A DNA stretch of 64,000 nt from Desulfuromonas sp. (GTDB taxonomy: Bacteria; Desulfobacterota; Desulfuromonadia; Desulfuromonadales; Desulfuromonadaceae): the NCBI GenBank assembly GCA_002869685.1, contig PKUE01000007.1:24772-88771 (forward strand). Reading direction: 5' to 3'. Under the pieces are notes generated by a model. That model had not been told where the DNA came from, searched no databases, and saw nothing but the letters and a program-made list of their open reading frames with translations. This document shows positions 38,049 through 47,879 of the stretch, in pieces (the first letter of the stretch is position 1; each line of letters starts with the position of its first letter). Both the position numbers and the translations under genes were made by a program.

Positions 38049-38489
38049 CTACTCCGTTGCCGGTGGGGCCGGTGGAGAAAAATCACTGGTGGAAAAGCTC
38101 CAGACCATGTCGTCGTCACGCACATTCCCGGCGTCATCGGCAATCCCGGCAGCAACAACAACCGTGTAGGTCGTCAGGCTCTGCAAAACAGTCGTCGGTG
38201 TAAAGGTCACGCTATAGGTAGATACATCATAACTGACGGTTCCGGCAAGGGTAATACCATCACCATCTTCGAGGCTGATCGACGCGAGATCGATCGTTGT
38301 CGCGTCAAGTGGCTCATCAAAGGTCACGGTAATGACGCTGGTTGCGCCATTGACCACTGAATTCTGGGTAGGTGAAACCGTCATTGCCCGAGGGGCCTGA
38401 GTATCGTACGTGTGGCCACCATCACCACCACACCCGGTCAGTGTCAGACACAAAGCCAGACACAGTAAAGTCCATCGTTTTATCATCAT
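38049..38489 (-). CDS. Lipoprotein with bacterial Ig-like (Big_5/SbsA type) domain
   Basis: A 146-residue protein with a lipoprotein signal; the lipobox is LTGC with Cys20. The mature part is one Ig-like domain of the SbsA/Big_5 type: SVVNGATSVITVTFDEPLDATTIDLASISLED, later TYTVVVAAGIADDAGNV and WSFST at the end. It is probably anchored to a membrane and structural or adhesive. The ATG at 38489 is chosen because AAGGAG lies eight bases upstream; the GTG nine bases earlier is too close to that site. Last gene of a three-gene module. Confidence 0.8.
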   Translation of the reverse strand: MMIKRWTLLCLALCLTLTGCGGDGGHTYDTQAPRAMTVSPTQNSVVNGATSVITVTFDEPLDATTIDLASISLEDGDGITLAGTVSYDVSTYSVTFTPTTVLQSLTTYTVVVAAGIADDAGNVRDDDMVWSFSTSDFSPPAPPATE

Positions 38490-38494
38490 TTTTT

Positions 38495-38968
38495 TCACTC
38501 CTTTATTTCCGCAATGATCTTGAATGTCATGTTTTTCTTCAGCTCAAACTGTTGAGACGTTCCAGCCATCACAACGAACGGGATAGACGTCTGCGGCGTC
38601 ACCAGTTTGAGCGTCACCTGCTCAGGCACATGGGTGAGCTGCCAACGGAGGATCAAAGGCTGAGTCAGACGCTCTTCGTGCTCTACGTTAACAATCCATT
38701 CCAAAGGAGATGGCGTCGCCAACGCTCGGATATCCCGCCACAAAGCATGCTTCTTTCGCATGAAACAGCTTTGCAACGCACCTTTTAACATGGCCGGGAC
38801 CGCAGCAACATTTTCCAGAGACGGATCCGCCATCGGCCATTGCCCGAAGATCAGTTCATTGGTGGCAGCGCCGGACTGCAATTGCACTGTGGCTTCCCAG
38901 GGGGGGACTGCCCAGCACGGTGAGCACAGAGCCCAGAGCACCCCCAGGGTCAGCAAGCGTTTGATCAT
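38495..38968 (-). CDS. Exported protein of unknown function
   Basis: A 157-residue protein with a signal peptide (LLTLGVLWALCSPCWA, cleaved near AVPPWE). I recognise no family. The mature part is beta-rich and ends with a strand-like QQFELKKNMTFKIIAEIKE. Its start ATG shares a base with the stop of the large surface-protein gene (TGATG), and the lipoprotein gene starts 6 bases after it ends. The tight coupling suggests that the three proteins work together, possibly in secretion or assembly of the large protein. Confidence 0.6.
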   Translation of the reverse strand: MIKRLLTLGVLWALCSPCWAVPPWEATVQLQSGAATNELIFGQWPMADPSLENVAAVPAMLKGALQSCFMRKKHALWRDIRALATPSPLEWIVNVEHEERLTQPLILRWQLTHVPEQVTLKLVTPQTSIPFVVMAGTSQQFELKKNMTFKIIAEIKE

Positions 38969-41900
38969 CACTCTTGAACCGGATTTGACAAAATCAAACG
39001 ATACGTCCCATCATCTTGATTGAGATAAATCCAGTAGCTCATCCAGGGGATCAGGGATACCGAGCTGAAAAGCCCCGGTGTTTTCATGGCATAGGTCCCA
39101 CCCCAATCGTCGCCGTTATAGAAGTACACGGCATTGACCAACCAGCGCTGTTGGGCGGCATCCAACCAGTCAATTGCATCTTGTCCATCTTTACTTACCA
39201 TGACATCCAACAGATCAAGGTTGGTTCGGTATGGATTACTGATCAGATTCCAGCCTGGTTGCAAGGTCAGAATGACCTCTGTCTCACTGACATTATCGAA
39301 GGAGGAAAGATCTGGAAGAACCGGCTGTTGTCGCGAGCAGAAATAGCCCTGGCCCCGTTCTACCGAAGAGACCAGCTCATAACTCCCGTCCTGCCCTTCG
39401 CCTTCCAGCCCTGAGGAACGCCAGAGGTAGACCCGATCGCTGCCAAAAACACTGCTGCCGTCAACGCCGTCGCTGGTCAGCAGGTTTTTCGGCACGGACA
39501 CCATATTCATGCCATTGAGCAATTCAACTTGCGGACCGTCAAAGGCGCTGCCTTCGTCAGCGGGCAGTCGTTCAACAGCGGCACCATCGGCATCAAGCAC
39601 CTGGAAATAGTATGACCACTGCGGAGCGGGCCCCAGTTCGGTGGTAAACGTATAATAACCGCCGCTCTCGTTATCACCGTCAACCAGATACATCTCATAA
39701 GCGGCACCATTGATCACCACCTGGACGACGGCGGCTTGTGGGTCTTTCACCACCACCTGGAAGGTATAATCAATGCCCATTTTGGGAGCACCGCTGTCAC
39801 TGTCGAGATTAGTGCTCTCGTCCTGATCGCCATCACAGCGAACGCCGGGCAAATCGGAACTGCCGTTGATGTCATCATCCGGCGCCAGACTTAAGCCGTC
39901 AGCAATGACATTGGCAATGGTCGGGAACAGATCACTGTTGTCACCGACACCATCGCCATCGCTATCCACGCTTTCATCGGCATCGTAATCCAGGTCATCG
40001 TCACCATTGAGAACACCATCATTGTCGATATCATCATCGAGATGGTCTTGAATGCCATCCTGATCAAAATCACCTGAAATGGAATCATCCAGGGGGGCAC
40101 TGTCACGGCTGTCGACAATACAGTCATTATCATCATCGTTATCGCTGTTATTACCAATACCGTCGGAATCGGTATCCAGCTGCTCTAGCGGATTGTAGGG
40201 AAAGGCATCAAGCGTATCGATAGTCCCGTCATTGTCATCATCGTCATCACTGGCGTCATCAATCCCGTACAGGTCGGCGTCCGGTAAAACTGTGAGGTCA
40301 AACGCCTCGAGAGCGCTGGCCAGGACACCATCGCTAACGCTGATGACAATGTTTTCCGTTATGGCCACGTCATCAGCCAAGGGGGTTCCACTCAGCTGCC
40401 CCGTCGCCGCATCAAATTGAGCCCAGCTCGGTTGGTTTTCTATGGTAAACGTTAATGGATCATTTTCAGCATCGACGGCAACCGGGGTAAAGGAATAACT
40501 CCCGCCTTGCAAGACAGAGGTTTGCGGCGTGCCACTGATTGATGGAGCGGTATTTGTCGCGCCCTGCGCCACCACAGACACCTCGGGTGTTACCGAGGTT
40601 AAGGCCCCTACTGCTGCCGTGACGCTATCAAGACCGGAATTCTCCGGCGTGTAACAGAACAGCGCCTCACCATTCAAATCACTGTTGGTAAAGCCACTGA
40701 CATCATTGGCGCCGCTGACAACAAAATCGACCCTGACCCCGTAAACACCACCCCCCTCATTGTCGGTCAGGGTTGCCAGCGTACAGGCGTTGCCCGCCGG
40801 GGTCACGGTGATGTCAGCAACCGAGGCAACCGGAGAATAGGAACTGCCACCCGGATAACCATATGAATCCGCACTGGCGAAACCATAGGTAAAGGCTCCG
40901 AACGGGAAAACACTGTTGAAGGTATGAGAACCAAGATCAATCGCCAGCTGGGCACCATAATAGTTGCTCGATCCGATTTGGCTGAATTCGATGCTGTCAA
41001 TGATCACCCCATCAAGGGTGACCTCACCAACAGCGGCCGCCGGTACGACAAGGTTGGTAAAATTGATCGAAAAACCTTCGGCGGGTGTCGTTAATGTGTA
41101 GCTCGATTGAAACTGCTCATACGGCGGGATAAGCATCATGAAAGGATCCGACGTGATGCCATCGTAACCGGTACTGTTGGAATATTGCGCCACCAACACC
41201 GGATGATCGGCACTGATCTCGGATGCACCGTCAATCATCTGTTCAAAAAATTCACCACGGTCCAGTGTTGCGGCGACAGTGCCGTTAATGGTCACCGTCG
41301 TATTGTCTTCAGCTGCCAAAATACGAAAGGTATCGCCATTAAGTCGGGTCGCCAAAGGCATGGTGACAAAATTGGTTCCCCAGGTCTCGGTGGGGGGAAG
41401 CTGTTCAACGATATAATCGCAGGCGCTATACCCGGAAGGAATATTGACGCACTGAACGCTGCCATAAACCGCGACCGGTAAGGTTGAATTGATAATAGTG
41501 CCGGACAAATCGCTGTTCTGCGCCGCGCTTTCCAGCTGGTACACCTCCCCCTGCTGCAACGTGATGACATAAGGCACACCGATTGTTCTCGACCCGACGG
41601 TTTCTGTCGGCGTAATCGTCACGTCGGTATTATCCTGAGTCGCGACAACGGTAAAGGTGCTTCCGTAACCGCCAATCGTGGTTAAATAGTTCAACACGAT
41701 ATACTCGGTGCCAAGGACATTGGTTGGAAGCCCCATATAGGCATCAGTGGTCGCTTGCACCCGGTTCAGACCATAGATACTGACCTCTTTATCCGCAACA
41801 ACATGAATTCCTTTATCCTCAATGCTGTCTTCACCAGAAACAGCTGCATTCAACGGCAAGGAAACAGTGGTCACCAGACCGGGTTCAACCGTAAAATCCT

Positions 41901-42147
41901 CGTTGAACGCCACACCTTCGATCGAAACCGTTCCACTCACGCTTTCGGTGGAGGCAATAAACAGGTTAAGTGCCTGTGCCTGATAGTTGGGCGGAAATGC
42001 CAGCCAAAAATCGGTCCCCTTCCCATCCGGCATTTCCTCGGCAATAACTTGTAGAGGACAGACCAAAACAAGCAGCAACAGCACAACAAAAGCGGTTGCC
42101 TGGCTGAAATCCCACCATCGCTCTTTACGAACATCACGTTTTTTCAT
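38968..42147 (-). CDS. Large surface protein: IgGFc-binding-like, Ig-like and thrombospondin type 3 domains
   Basis: A 1059-residue exported protein. After a signal segment (AFVVLLLLVLVCPLQVIAEE) comes a ~400-residue region like the bacterial IgGFc-binding domain (GTDFWLAFPPNYQ, VVATQDNTDVTITPT, LPVAVYGSVQC, TWGTNFVTMPLA). Next are an Ig-like/cadherin-like putative domain (NTAPSISGTPQTSVLQGGSY, SWAQFDAATGQLSGTP), then many DxDxDG calcium loops of thrombospondin type 3 kind, then two repeats opening GMNMVSVPKN and GWNLISNPYR. The name of the first domain does not prove antibody binding; in free-living bacteria such proteins are probably adhesive. The ATG at 42147 is behind AGGAG; upstream codons in frame lack similarity. 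Confidence 0.75.
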   Translation of the reverse strand: MKKRDVRKERWWDFSQATAFVVLLLLVLVCPLQVIAEEMPDGKGTDFWLAFPPNYQAQALNLFIASTESVSGTVSIEGVAFNEDFTVEPGLVTTVSLPLNAAVSGEDSIEDKGIHVVADKEVSIYGLNRVQATTDAYMGLPTNVLGTEYIVLNYLTTIGGYGSTFTVVATQDNTDVTITPTETVGSRTIGVPYVITLQQGEVYQLESAAQNSDLSGTIINSTLPVAVYGSVQCVNIPSGYSACDYIVEQLPPTETWGTNFVTMPLATRLNGDTFRILAAEDNTTVTINGTVAATLDRGEFFEQMIDGASEISADHPVLVAQYSNSTGYDGITSDPFMMLIPPYEQFQSSYTLTTPAEGFSINFTNLVVPAAAVGEVTLDGVIIDSIEFSQIGSSNYYGAQLAIDLGSHTFNSVFPFGAFTYGFASADSYGYPGGSSYSPVASVADITVTPAGNACTLATLTDNEGGGVYGVRVDFVVSGANDVSGFTNSDLNGEALFCYTPENSGLDSVTAAVGALTSVTPEVSVVAQGATNTAPSISGTPQTSVLQGGSYSFTPVAVDAENDPLTFTIENQPSWAQFDAATGQLSGTPLADDVAITENIVISVSDGVLASALEAFDLTVLPDADLYGIDDASDDDDDNDGTIDTLDAFPYNPLEQLDTDSDGIGNNSDNDDDNDCIVDSRDSAPLDDSISGDFDQDGIQDHLDDDIDNDGVLNGDDDLDYDADESVDSDGDGVGDNSDLFPTIANVIADGLSLAPDDDINGSSDLPGVRCDGDQDESTNLDSDSGAPKMGIDYTFQVVVKDPQAAVVQVVINGAAYEMYLVDGDNESGGYYTFTTELGPAPQWSYYFQVLDADGAAVERLPADEGSAFDGPQVELLNGMNMVSVPKNLLTSDGVDGSSVFGSDRVYLWRSSGLEGEGQDGSYELVSSVERGQGYFCSRQQPVLPDLSSFDNVSETEVILTLQPGWNLISNPYRTNLDLLDVMVSKDGQDAIDWLDAAQQRWLVNAVYFYNGDDWGGTYAMKTPGLFSSVSLIPWMSYWIYLNQDDGTYRLILSNPVQE

Positions 42148-42539
42148 CAACACTTCTCTCCTACGACAGGTGTTATCGGCAGAACTGCCTACAGGAAAAC
42201 TTTTCACCCCGCCAGCAACAAATGAAAGAACACAGCCCCCTGCTCTGGACACAGACCTGTCGGGGTTAGACCTAACGTAACCGGCAACAGACCAATCACA
42301 TTTTCGACATGCGAGGTTAACGATCCCTTTCAAGGGACTTTTTCATCGTCACGCTAGCACACGAAAGTCGTAGGAAAGTCGCATCAGCATTTGAAATGTG
42401 GCCAAAAACTTTGAGCTGAGATTAAATTTTACAGATGGATTAAACGATGGATGACGATGTTGATCAGCGACGTCTATGGGGGGAGAGCTCACGTGGCAAT
42501 AAGCAGAGCGTATTTGCCAGGTCTGGAAGGGATGAAAAC
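42148..42539. other. Intergenic region upstream of the surface-protein gene
   Basis: About 390 bases between the surface-protein start and the nif terminator. A small palindrome TCCCTT-TC-AAGGGA followed by CTTTTT lies near 42324-42343. I see no gene and no clear promoter. Confidence 0.35.
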
Positions 42540-42578
42540 AAAAAAAAGCAAAGTGGAAACCCCTCGTAACCACTTTGC
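42540..42578 (-). terminator. Terminator of the nif operon
   Basis: Minus strand: perfect 9-bp stem GCAAAGTGG / CCACTTTGC with a 13-base loop, followed by TTTTTTTTG. It ends the nifHDKX-ferredoxin unit about 85 bases after the ferredoxin stop. Confidence 0.9.
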
Positions 42579-42616
42579 TAAGCCTTAGGCAATTGCACTC
42601 TGGAAAGAAAATAAAC

Positions 42617-42648
42617 AGCGACAGCCCCGATCAGGTAAGGCTGCCGCT
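42617..42648 (-). terminator. Hairpin directly after the nif ferredoxin gene
   Basis: Minus strand: 10-bp stem AGCGGCAGCC / GGCTGTCGCT (one G-U pair) with a 12-base loop, 15 bases after the ferredoxin stop, followed by GTTTATTTTC. It is a weaker first terminator or 3'-end stabiliser in tandem with the one at 42540-42578. Confidence 0.6.
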
Positions 42649-42663
42649 AAATAACTGTACCGA

Positions 42664-42933
42664 TTACGCTTCAATCGGAGACAGGGTGAAACATTTTTTC
42701 GGGCAGGTGACCATGCAGCCCATGCAACCGATGCAATTGCCATCGTTTACAATCGACATGACCATGCGCTCGGTGTCAGTCTCTTCATCATAGAAATCCT
42801 CAGGACCGAGAACTTTACGAGAGCACGCCTTGAAGCAACGGCCACAGCCGATACATTTCTCAGGATCAATGCTCTGAACAAAATTCGGAGTCCAATCCTT
42901 GCCACCCTTGGTCTTACCTGTCAAATACGCCAT
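42664..42933 (-). CDS. fdxB: Nif-specific ferredoxin III (FdxB-like)
   Basis: An 89-residue ferredoxin with two cluster motifs: CIGCGRCFKAC...and CIGCMGCMVTCPKKC. The spacing between them is longer than in clostridial ferredoxins, as in the nif-associated ferredoxin III family, and the N-terminus has the family's FVQSIDPEKCIGC. It is a likely low-potential electron carrier for nitrogenase or cofactor assembly. Co-directional with nifX, 48 bases downstream. Confidence 0.88.
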   Translation of the reverse strand: MAYLTGKTKGGKDWTPNFVQSIDPEKCIGCGRCFKACSRKVLGPEDFYDEETDTERMVMSIVNDGNCIGCMGCMVTCPKKCFTLSPIEA

Positions 42934-42981
42934 CTTTTATTTCTCCTTGTATGCTCTTCTATGGATTCGCGACAATCATCA

Positions 42982-43368
42982 CTAACGCTCGGCAAAGCCC
43001 GGACGTTCCCCTTTCAGCATCGCTTTACGCAACCAGGGGGGAGGATTGTCTCGTAACACGCCTTGCAACTTTTCCACGGTATCCGCGATGGTTGCAGCAT
43101 CCTTGATCTTGATCGGATGAACTTTTTTCTGAACCAGACGGGCAGCAGCAGGACCACCGATCTGGGCGACATAAACCAATGAACAGTCTTCAACACCCGA
43201 GCAACGCGCTTCAATACGATCCGCTTCATCGTTGCCCTCCTGCTTGACCTGAACCACGCCGCTGAGGGAGGCGTCATCGGCACAAACTTCCCAGACATAA
43301 AATTCCTGGGCACGACCGAAGTGTTCATCGACATGTATTTTATCCGTACTGGCAAAGGCAACTTTCAT
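42982..43368 (-). CDS. nifX: NifX/NifB-type FeMo-cofactor binding protein
   Basis: A 128-residue protein of the dinitrogenase iron-molybdenum cofactor binding family: MKVAFASTDKIHVDEHFGRA at the N-terminus (the His in EHFG is conserved), then DCSLVYVAQIGGPAAARLVQKKVHPIKI. NifX-type proteins carry NifB-co or VK-cluster intermediates between NifB and NifEN. The ATG at 43368 lies seven bases after AGAGG; earlier in-frame codons are not family-like. NifX, NafY and VnfX are hard to tell apart. Confidence 0.85.
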   Translation of the reverse strand: MKVAFASTDKIHVDEHFGRAQEFYVWEVCADDASLSGVVQVKQEGNDEADRIEARCSGVEDCSLVYVAQIGGPAAARLVQKKVHPIKIKDAATIADTVEKLQGVLRDNPPPWLRKAMLKGERPGFAER

Positions 43369-43493
43369 ATATAAACCTCTCTTTCGGATGGTATTGACGA
43401 TACTGAGGCGACGTGTTCTATGCATATTCAACCTCTTGCTTTGATCGCTACTGAACGGAGTGAAATCAGGGCCACAGCTTCTCGAAGCCCGGT

Positions 43494-43683
43494 AAACAGC
43501 ACAGTTCAGTGTTGATCAGCTCAGCAACTCAGCTGTGCTGTTTAAGCCACAAAGAGCACGAAGACAAGTATCCGTAACCGAGAACCAGGAGTCGGTTAAA
43601 TCACTTGAATCTTCGTGCTCTTCATGATTTTCCGACGGTTATCAGAGTGTTGAAATATCCCCGGAACCGGACGGTTCCGGGGA
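43494..43683 (-). repeat. Three inverted repeats in the nifK-nifX gap
   Basis: The 322-base gap holds three separate dyads. (1) AAACAGCACAG / CTGTGCTGTTT at 43494-43504 and 43533-43543. (2) AGAGCACGAAGA / TCTTCGTGCTCT at 43553-43564 and 43610-43621. (3) TCCCCGGAACCG / CGGTTCCGGGGA at 43658-43669 and 43672-43683, just 7 bases past the nifK stop. None is followed by a U-run, so they are more likely mRNA-processing or stability structures, or a small repeat element, than terminators. Confidence 0.65.
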
Positions 43684-43690
43684 GAACAAT

Positions 43691-45151
43691 TTAACGCATC
43701 ATTTCAAACCACTGGTCTTCACACGTCTCGTCTTTGATATCGAGGAACTTGTTGGCGATCATGCTGATCATGTTAATGACACCCTGGTAACCGACAACCG
43801 GTGAACGGTGCAGGTTGACACGGTCAATGATAGGGAAACCGATCCGGAACAAAGGGATACCAGCATCGCGAGCTGCCCACTTGCCATGGGTGTCGCCAAT
43901 GATACCGTCCACAGGGTCGGTCATCAGCAAGCTGCGCATATGCCACAGGTCTTTATTGACATAAACAGAGCAGTTCTTACCATATTCAGAAGTCTCCAGC
44001 AGTGCATCCATCTCCTTCTTGAACTTCTTGGTCGCACGGGAGCAAACGACATGATACGGATGTGCACCCATTTCAAGCAGGAAGGACACGATACCCAGCA
44101 GGTAGTCCGGGTCACCAAAGACAGCCAGTTTTTTGCCATGCAGGTATTGCTGGGCATCGGTCATTGCATCAACGGCACGAGCACGCTCTTTTTTCAACGC
44201 CTCAGGAATCGGCTTATCAAACAGCTCACTAAGCTTCATCAGGAAAGCGTCAGTTTTCTCGATACCCATGGGCATAGGCATCACTTCGTGAACGCCAGAG
44301 AACTCAGAGTTAACCAGGCGCATCGTTTGAACAGTCGAATACTTCTGCAGAGCGATGGTGGCCTTGCCATTGATGGACTCAGCAGCTTCCTCCAGAGGAG
44401 TACCACCGGGATACAGCTTGTAGTTACCGTCGCAACCGGAGTCAAAAACTTCGGAGATGTCCGGCATCATGACATAAGGGATGTCCATCAGCTCCAGGTA
44501 GTGCTGGTACTCACGCAGGTTACCGATGTTGCCATCGAAACCGGGGATCAGGTTCAGCTTACCGGTGCACTTTTCTTCAACTTTGCGATCCTTGGTCAGA
44601 TACTCGAGAATGCTCTTGAGCATGGCATCAAAACCGTGGATGTGTGTTCCGTTGAAACTCGGTGTGTTGGCGTAAGGGATCGGCAGTTCCTCGGGAACAT
44701 GGCCAGCAGTCTTAGCATTCTTGATAAATGCAGTCAGGTCATCACCGATGACTTCAGGCATGCACGTGGTATAAACAGCCAGCATTTTAGGCTTGTAGAG
44801 AGTGTACGCATTCTCCAAACCTTCAAACAGGTTGTTCTGACCACCGAAAACGGCGCCGTCCTCAGTCATCGCATCACAAGTCGCCGCAGAAGGCTCACGG
44901 AAGTGACGGGTAAAGGTACTCCGGAAGTAGGAAGCACAGCCTTGAGAACCATGAACAAACGGCAGGGTTCCTTCAAAACCGCTGGCAACCATTTGAGCGC
45001 CCAGAGGTTGGCAGGCGTGAGCCGGGTTTACAACCAGAGCTTCACGGGCAAAGTTTTTCTCTTTATATTCTTCGGTATTGATCCACTCTTTGACCCGCTC
45101 GATCTCTTCGGGGGAGTGCTCAGTCACTTTTTTAACAGCACTTTCAGTCAT
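43691..45151 (-). CDS. nifK: Nitrogenase MoFe protein beta chain
   Basis: A 486-residue NifK. P-cluster ligands are visible in NPAHACQPLGAQMV, GSQGCASYFR and the later TTCMPEVIGDDL. Segments IPGFDGNIGNLREYQHYLELM and GDTHGKWAARDAGIPLFRIGFPI are typical of Mo nitrogenase. It pairs with NifD as an alpha2beta2 tetramer. The ATG at 45151 has GGGAG nine bases upstream, 81 bases after nifD. A slightly short N-terminus resembles that of other anaerobes (clostridial and deltaproteobacterial forms lack the long N-terminal extension). Confidence 0.97.
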   Translation of the reverse strand: MTESAVKKVTEHSPEEIERVKEWINTEEYKEKNFAREALVVNPAHACQPLGAQMVASGFEGTLPFVHGSQGCASYFRSTFTRHFREPSAATCDAMTEDGAVFGGQNNLFEGLENAYTLYKPKMLAVYTTCMPEVIGDDLTAFIKNAKTAGHVPEELPIPYANTPSFNGTHIHGFDAMLKSILEYLTKDRKVEEKCTGKLNLIPGFDGNIGNLREYQHYLELMDIPYVMMPDISEVFDSGCDGNYKLYPGGTPLEEAAESINGKATIALQKYSTVQTMRLVNSEFSGVHEVMPMPMGIEKTDAFLMKLSELFDKPIPEALKKERARAVDAMTDAQQYLHGKKLAVFGDPDYLLGIVSFLLEMGAHPYHVVCSRATKKFKKEMDALLETSEYGKNCSVYVNKDLWHMRSLLMTDPVDGIIGDTHGKWAARDAGIPLFRIGFPIIDRVNLHRSPVVGYQGVINMISMIANKFLDIKDETCEDQWFEMMR

Positions 45152-45232
45152 TGTCTTATTCTCCCTGTAGTTCGGCAGTGACAGCTCGCCACCCCGAATT
45201 GGGTTTACTCGTCGATTACAGTTCAACAGGCC

Positions 45233-46675
45233 TTAGAATGGGGATTTAACCAATTTCCAGGTCGGGCTGTTGATCGCCATGTCGATGTCACGGGCAAAGA
45301 TTTTGAAACCTTCGTAACCGTGGTAAGGACCAGAGTAGTCCCAGCTGTGCATCTGGCGGAAAGGAATACCGGCTTTTTGGAAGACGTACTTTTCCTTGAT
45401 ACCACTACCAACCAGGTCCGGTTTCATCTCTTCAACGTAACGCTCAAGCTCGAACTCGGAAACGTCATCATAGATGATGGTGCCTTTGGCCATCTCAGGA
45501 GCAGTACGATCGTAGTCGTCCTGGTGAGCAAACTCATAACCGGTACCCGTTACCTGAATGCCCAGATCTTCATAGGCGCCGACGGTATGGCGGGGACGCA
45601 GACCACCAACGAACAACATAGCGGTTTTGCCATCGAGACGAGGCTTGTATTGAGCAATGACCTCTTCAGCCATCGGAGTGTACTTGGCAATGACCTGCTC
45701 AGCTTTTTCTTTGATGGTGTCATCAAAGCGCTCAGCAATCGCGCGAATACTTTCAGCAATCTTGGTCGGACCAAAGAAGTTATACTCGATCCAGGGAATG
45801 CCCCACTTCTCTTCCATGACCTTACACATGTAGTTCATGGACCGGTAGCAGTGGATAACGTTCAGTTTGACCTGATACGTTGCTGCAATCTTTTCGATCT
45901 CACAATCACCCGTCCAGATCGACTTAACATTCAGGCCCATCTCTTCGAGAATCGGCTTAGCAGCCCAAACGTCACCACCGATGTTGTAGTCACCGATCAG
46001 GGCGATATCATAAGGACCAACCTCTTCTTCAAACTCACGCTTACCAATGACGAAGTCACGGATTGAGTCGTTGGAGATGTGGTGACCCAGCGACTGGCTG
46101 ACACCGCGGAAACCTTCGCAGTTACAGGGAACAACCAGTTTGCCGAGTTCTTTTTCCATTTTTTTGGTGACGGCGTTGATATCGTCACCGATCAGACCAA
46201 CCGGACACTCGGAAAGAACCGAGAGACCTTTGTTGAGCGGGAACAGTTCATCTGCTTCACGCAGCAGCTTTTCCAGCTTGATGTCACCACCGTAAACAAT
46301 GTCGCGCTCTTGGAAGTCAGAAGTAAAGTCCAGAGGGAACGAAGTGACCCCAGGAATACCTTGCATCAGGTTCCGACGAGTACCCCAACTGTACACACCA
46401 CAACCGATCGGGCCGTGAGAAACGTGAACCATGTCACGGATCGGGCCCCAAACAACCCCTTTAGCACCGGCATAAGCACAACCACGTTGGCTCATAACAC
46501 CGGGAACGATTTTACGGTTGGACTTAACCGCACAGGGAGAAGCGGAAGGCTCATTAGCCCCAACGTGAGGACGACGTTTTTTGGCCGCTTTCTCCGGCAT
46601 GCACGCCAGAGTTTCCTCAATCAGCTTCTCAGTTTTTTCTATGGTTACACCTTCAATAGGTTTTCTTTCTGCCAT
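45233..46675 (-). CDS. nifD: Nitrogenase MoFe protein alpha chain
   Basis: A 480-residue NifD holding the FeMo-cofactor. P-cluster cysteines are in [21 protein letters not shown] and [11 protein letters not shown]. The cofactor Cys is in [13 protein letters not shown] and the cofactor His in [14 protein letters not shown]. The sequence is of the molybdenum type (no vnfG/anfG gene nearby). GGAG precedes the ATG. It follows nifH after a 121-base gap with a stable hairpin. Confidence 0.97.
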   Translation of the reverse strand: MAERKPIEGVTIEKTEKLIEETLACMPEKAAKKRRPHVGANEPSASPCAVKSNRKIVPGVMSQRGCAYAGAKGVVWGPIRDMVHVSHGPIGCGVYSWGTRRNLMQGIPGVTSFPLDFTSDFQERDIVYGGDIKLEKLLREADELFPLNKGLSVLSECPVGLIGDDINAVTKKMEKELGKLVVPCNCEGFRGVSQSLGHHISNDSIRDFVIGKREFEEEVGPYDIALIGDYNIGGDVWAAKPILEEMGLNVKSIWTGDCEIEKIAATYQVKLNVIHCYRSMNYMCKVMEEKWGIPWIEYNFFGPTKIAESIRAIAERFDDTIKEKAEQVIAKYTPMAEEVIAQYKPRLDGKTAMLFVGGLRPRHTVGAYEDLGIQVTGTGYEFAHQDDYDRTAPEMAKGTIIYDDVSEFELERYVEEMKPDLVGSGIKEKYVFQKAGIPFRQMHSWDYSGPYHGYEGFKIFARDIDMAINSPTWKLVKSPF

Positions 46676-46749
46676 TACGTTATCTCCTTCACATAAAGAC
46701 CATTCGGACCCGCAGTGAGTTCATTTGTCTTAGATTAGCGGGTTAAGCG

Positions 46750-46770
46750 AGGGCGGAGAGGGTCCGCCCT
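46750..46770 (-). other. Stable hairpin between nifH and nifD
   Basis: An 8-bp stem AGGGCGGA / TCCGCCCT with a 5-base loop, in the middle of the nifH-nifD gap and without a U-run. Such structures between nifH and nifDK are commonly associated with excess nifH mRNA by protecting its 3' end; that role here is inference. Confidence 0.7.
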
Positions 46771-46807
46771 ATGAGCCTTTTACCCCGTTAAACGAGCCTG
46801 ATAGTGG

Positions 46808-47737
<930 letters not shown>

Positions 47738-47782
47738 TTAAAAATAGAGGGGCCCCACCTGATCCAATTCAAGTGGGGCCCC
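47738..47782 (-). terminator. Strong intrinsic terminator inside the nifH leader (T2)
   Basis: Minus strand: perfect 10-bp stem GGGGCCCCAC / GTGGGGCCCC (arms 47773-47782 and 47749-47758) with a 14-base loop, followed by TCTATTTTTAAG. It ends about 50 bases before the nifH ATG, downstream of the sigma54 promoter, so it must be bypassed for nifH to be expressed. Confidence 0.85.
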
Positions 47783-47792
47783 GTTACCCTGC

Positions 47793-47813
47793 GCGACGAC
47801 AACTTTGTGTCGC
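47793..47813 (-). promoter_or_regulatory. Hexaloop hairpin ahead of terminator T2
   Basis: Minus-strand RNA folds as GCGAC-AC, a loop AAAGUU, then GU, a bulged C and GUCGC. The loop has A at position 1 and G at position 4, and the AC-loop-GU closure with a 3' bulge is the same as in the first hairpin of this leader (47896-47918). It ends 11 bases before the T2 stem and does not overlap it. Confidence 0.5.
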
Positions 47814-47838
47814 ATTATTCTCTTAAGTTTATGGCAAT

Positions 47839-47879
47839 AAAAAACCTGCAACATCATTTGATTAAAAATCTGCTGCAGG
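47839..47879 (-). terminator. First intrinsic terminator in the nifH leader (T1)
   Basis: Minus strand: 9-bp stem CCTGCAGCA / TGTTGCAGG (arms 47871-47879 and 47845-47853, one G-U pair) followed at once by TTTTTT. It lies about 65-105 bases from the predicted transcription start. Its 5' arm overlaps the 3' strand of the second hexaloop hairpin (47878-47889), so the two cannot form together. Confidence 0.8.

Noticed and set aside
39900..40260. Short repeated GAT/ATC-rich units as a possible CRISPR or satellite
   Set aside because: They are codons of the DxDxDG calcium loops in the surface protein, irregular in spacing and in frame.
42148..42333. Leader of the surface-protein gene as a cyclic di-GMP riboswitch
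   Set aside because: Such switches are frequent in this bacterial group, but I could not find the conserved core segments in this leader.
43369..43431. Longer NifX start adding 21 residues upstream of 43368
   Set aside because: The extra residues are not NifX-like, and the ATG at 43368 has a well-spaced AGAGG site.
43808..45181. 457-codon plus-strand open frame opposite nifK
   Set aside because: Exact shadow of nifK with no ribosome-binding site or recognisable domain.
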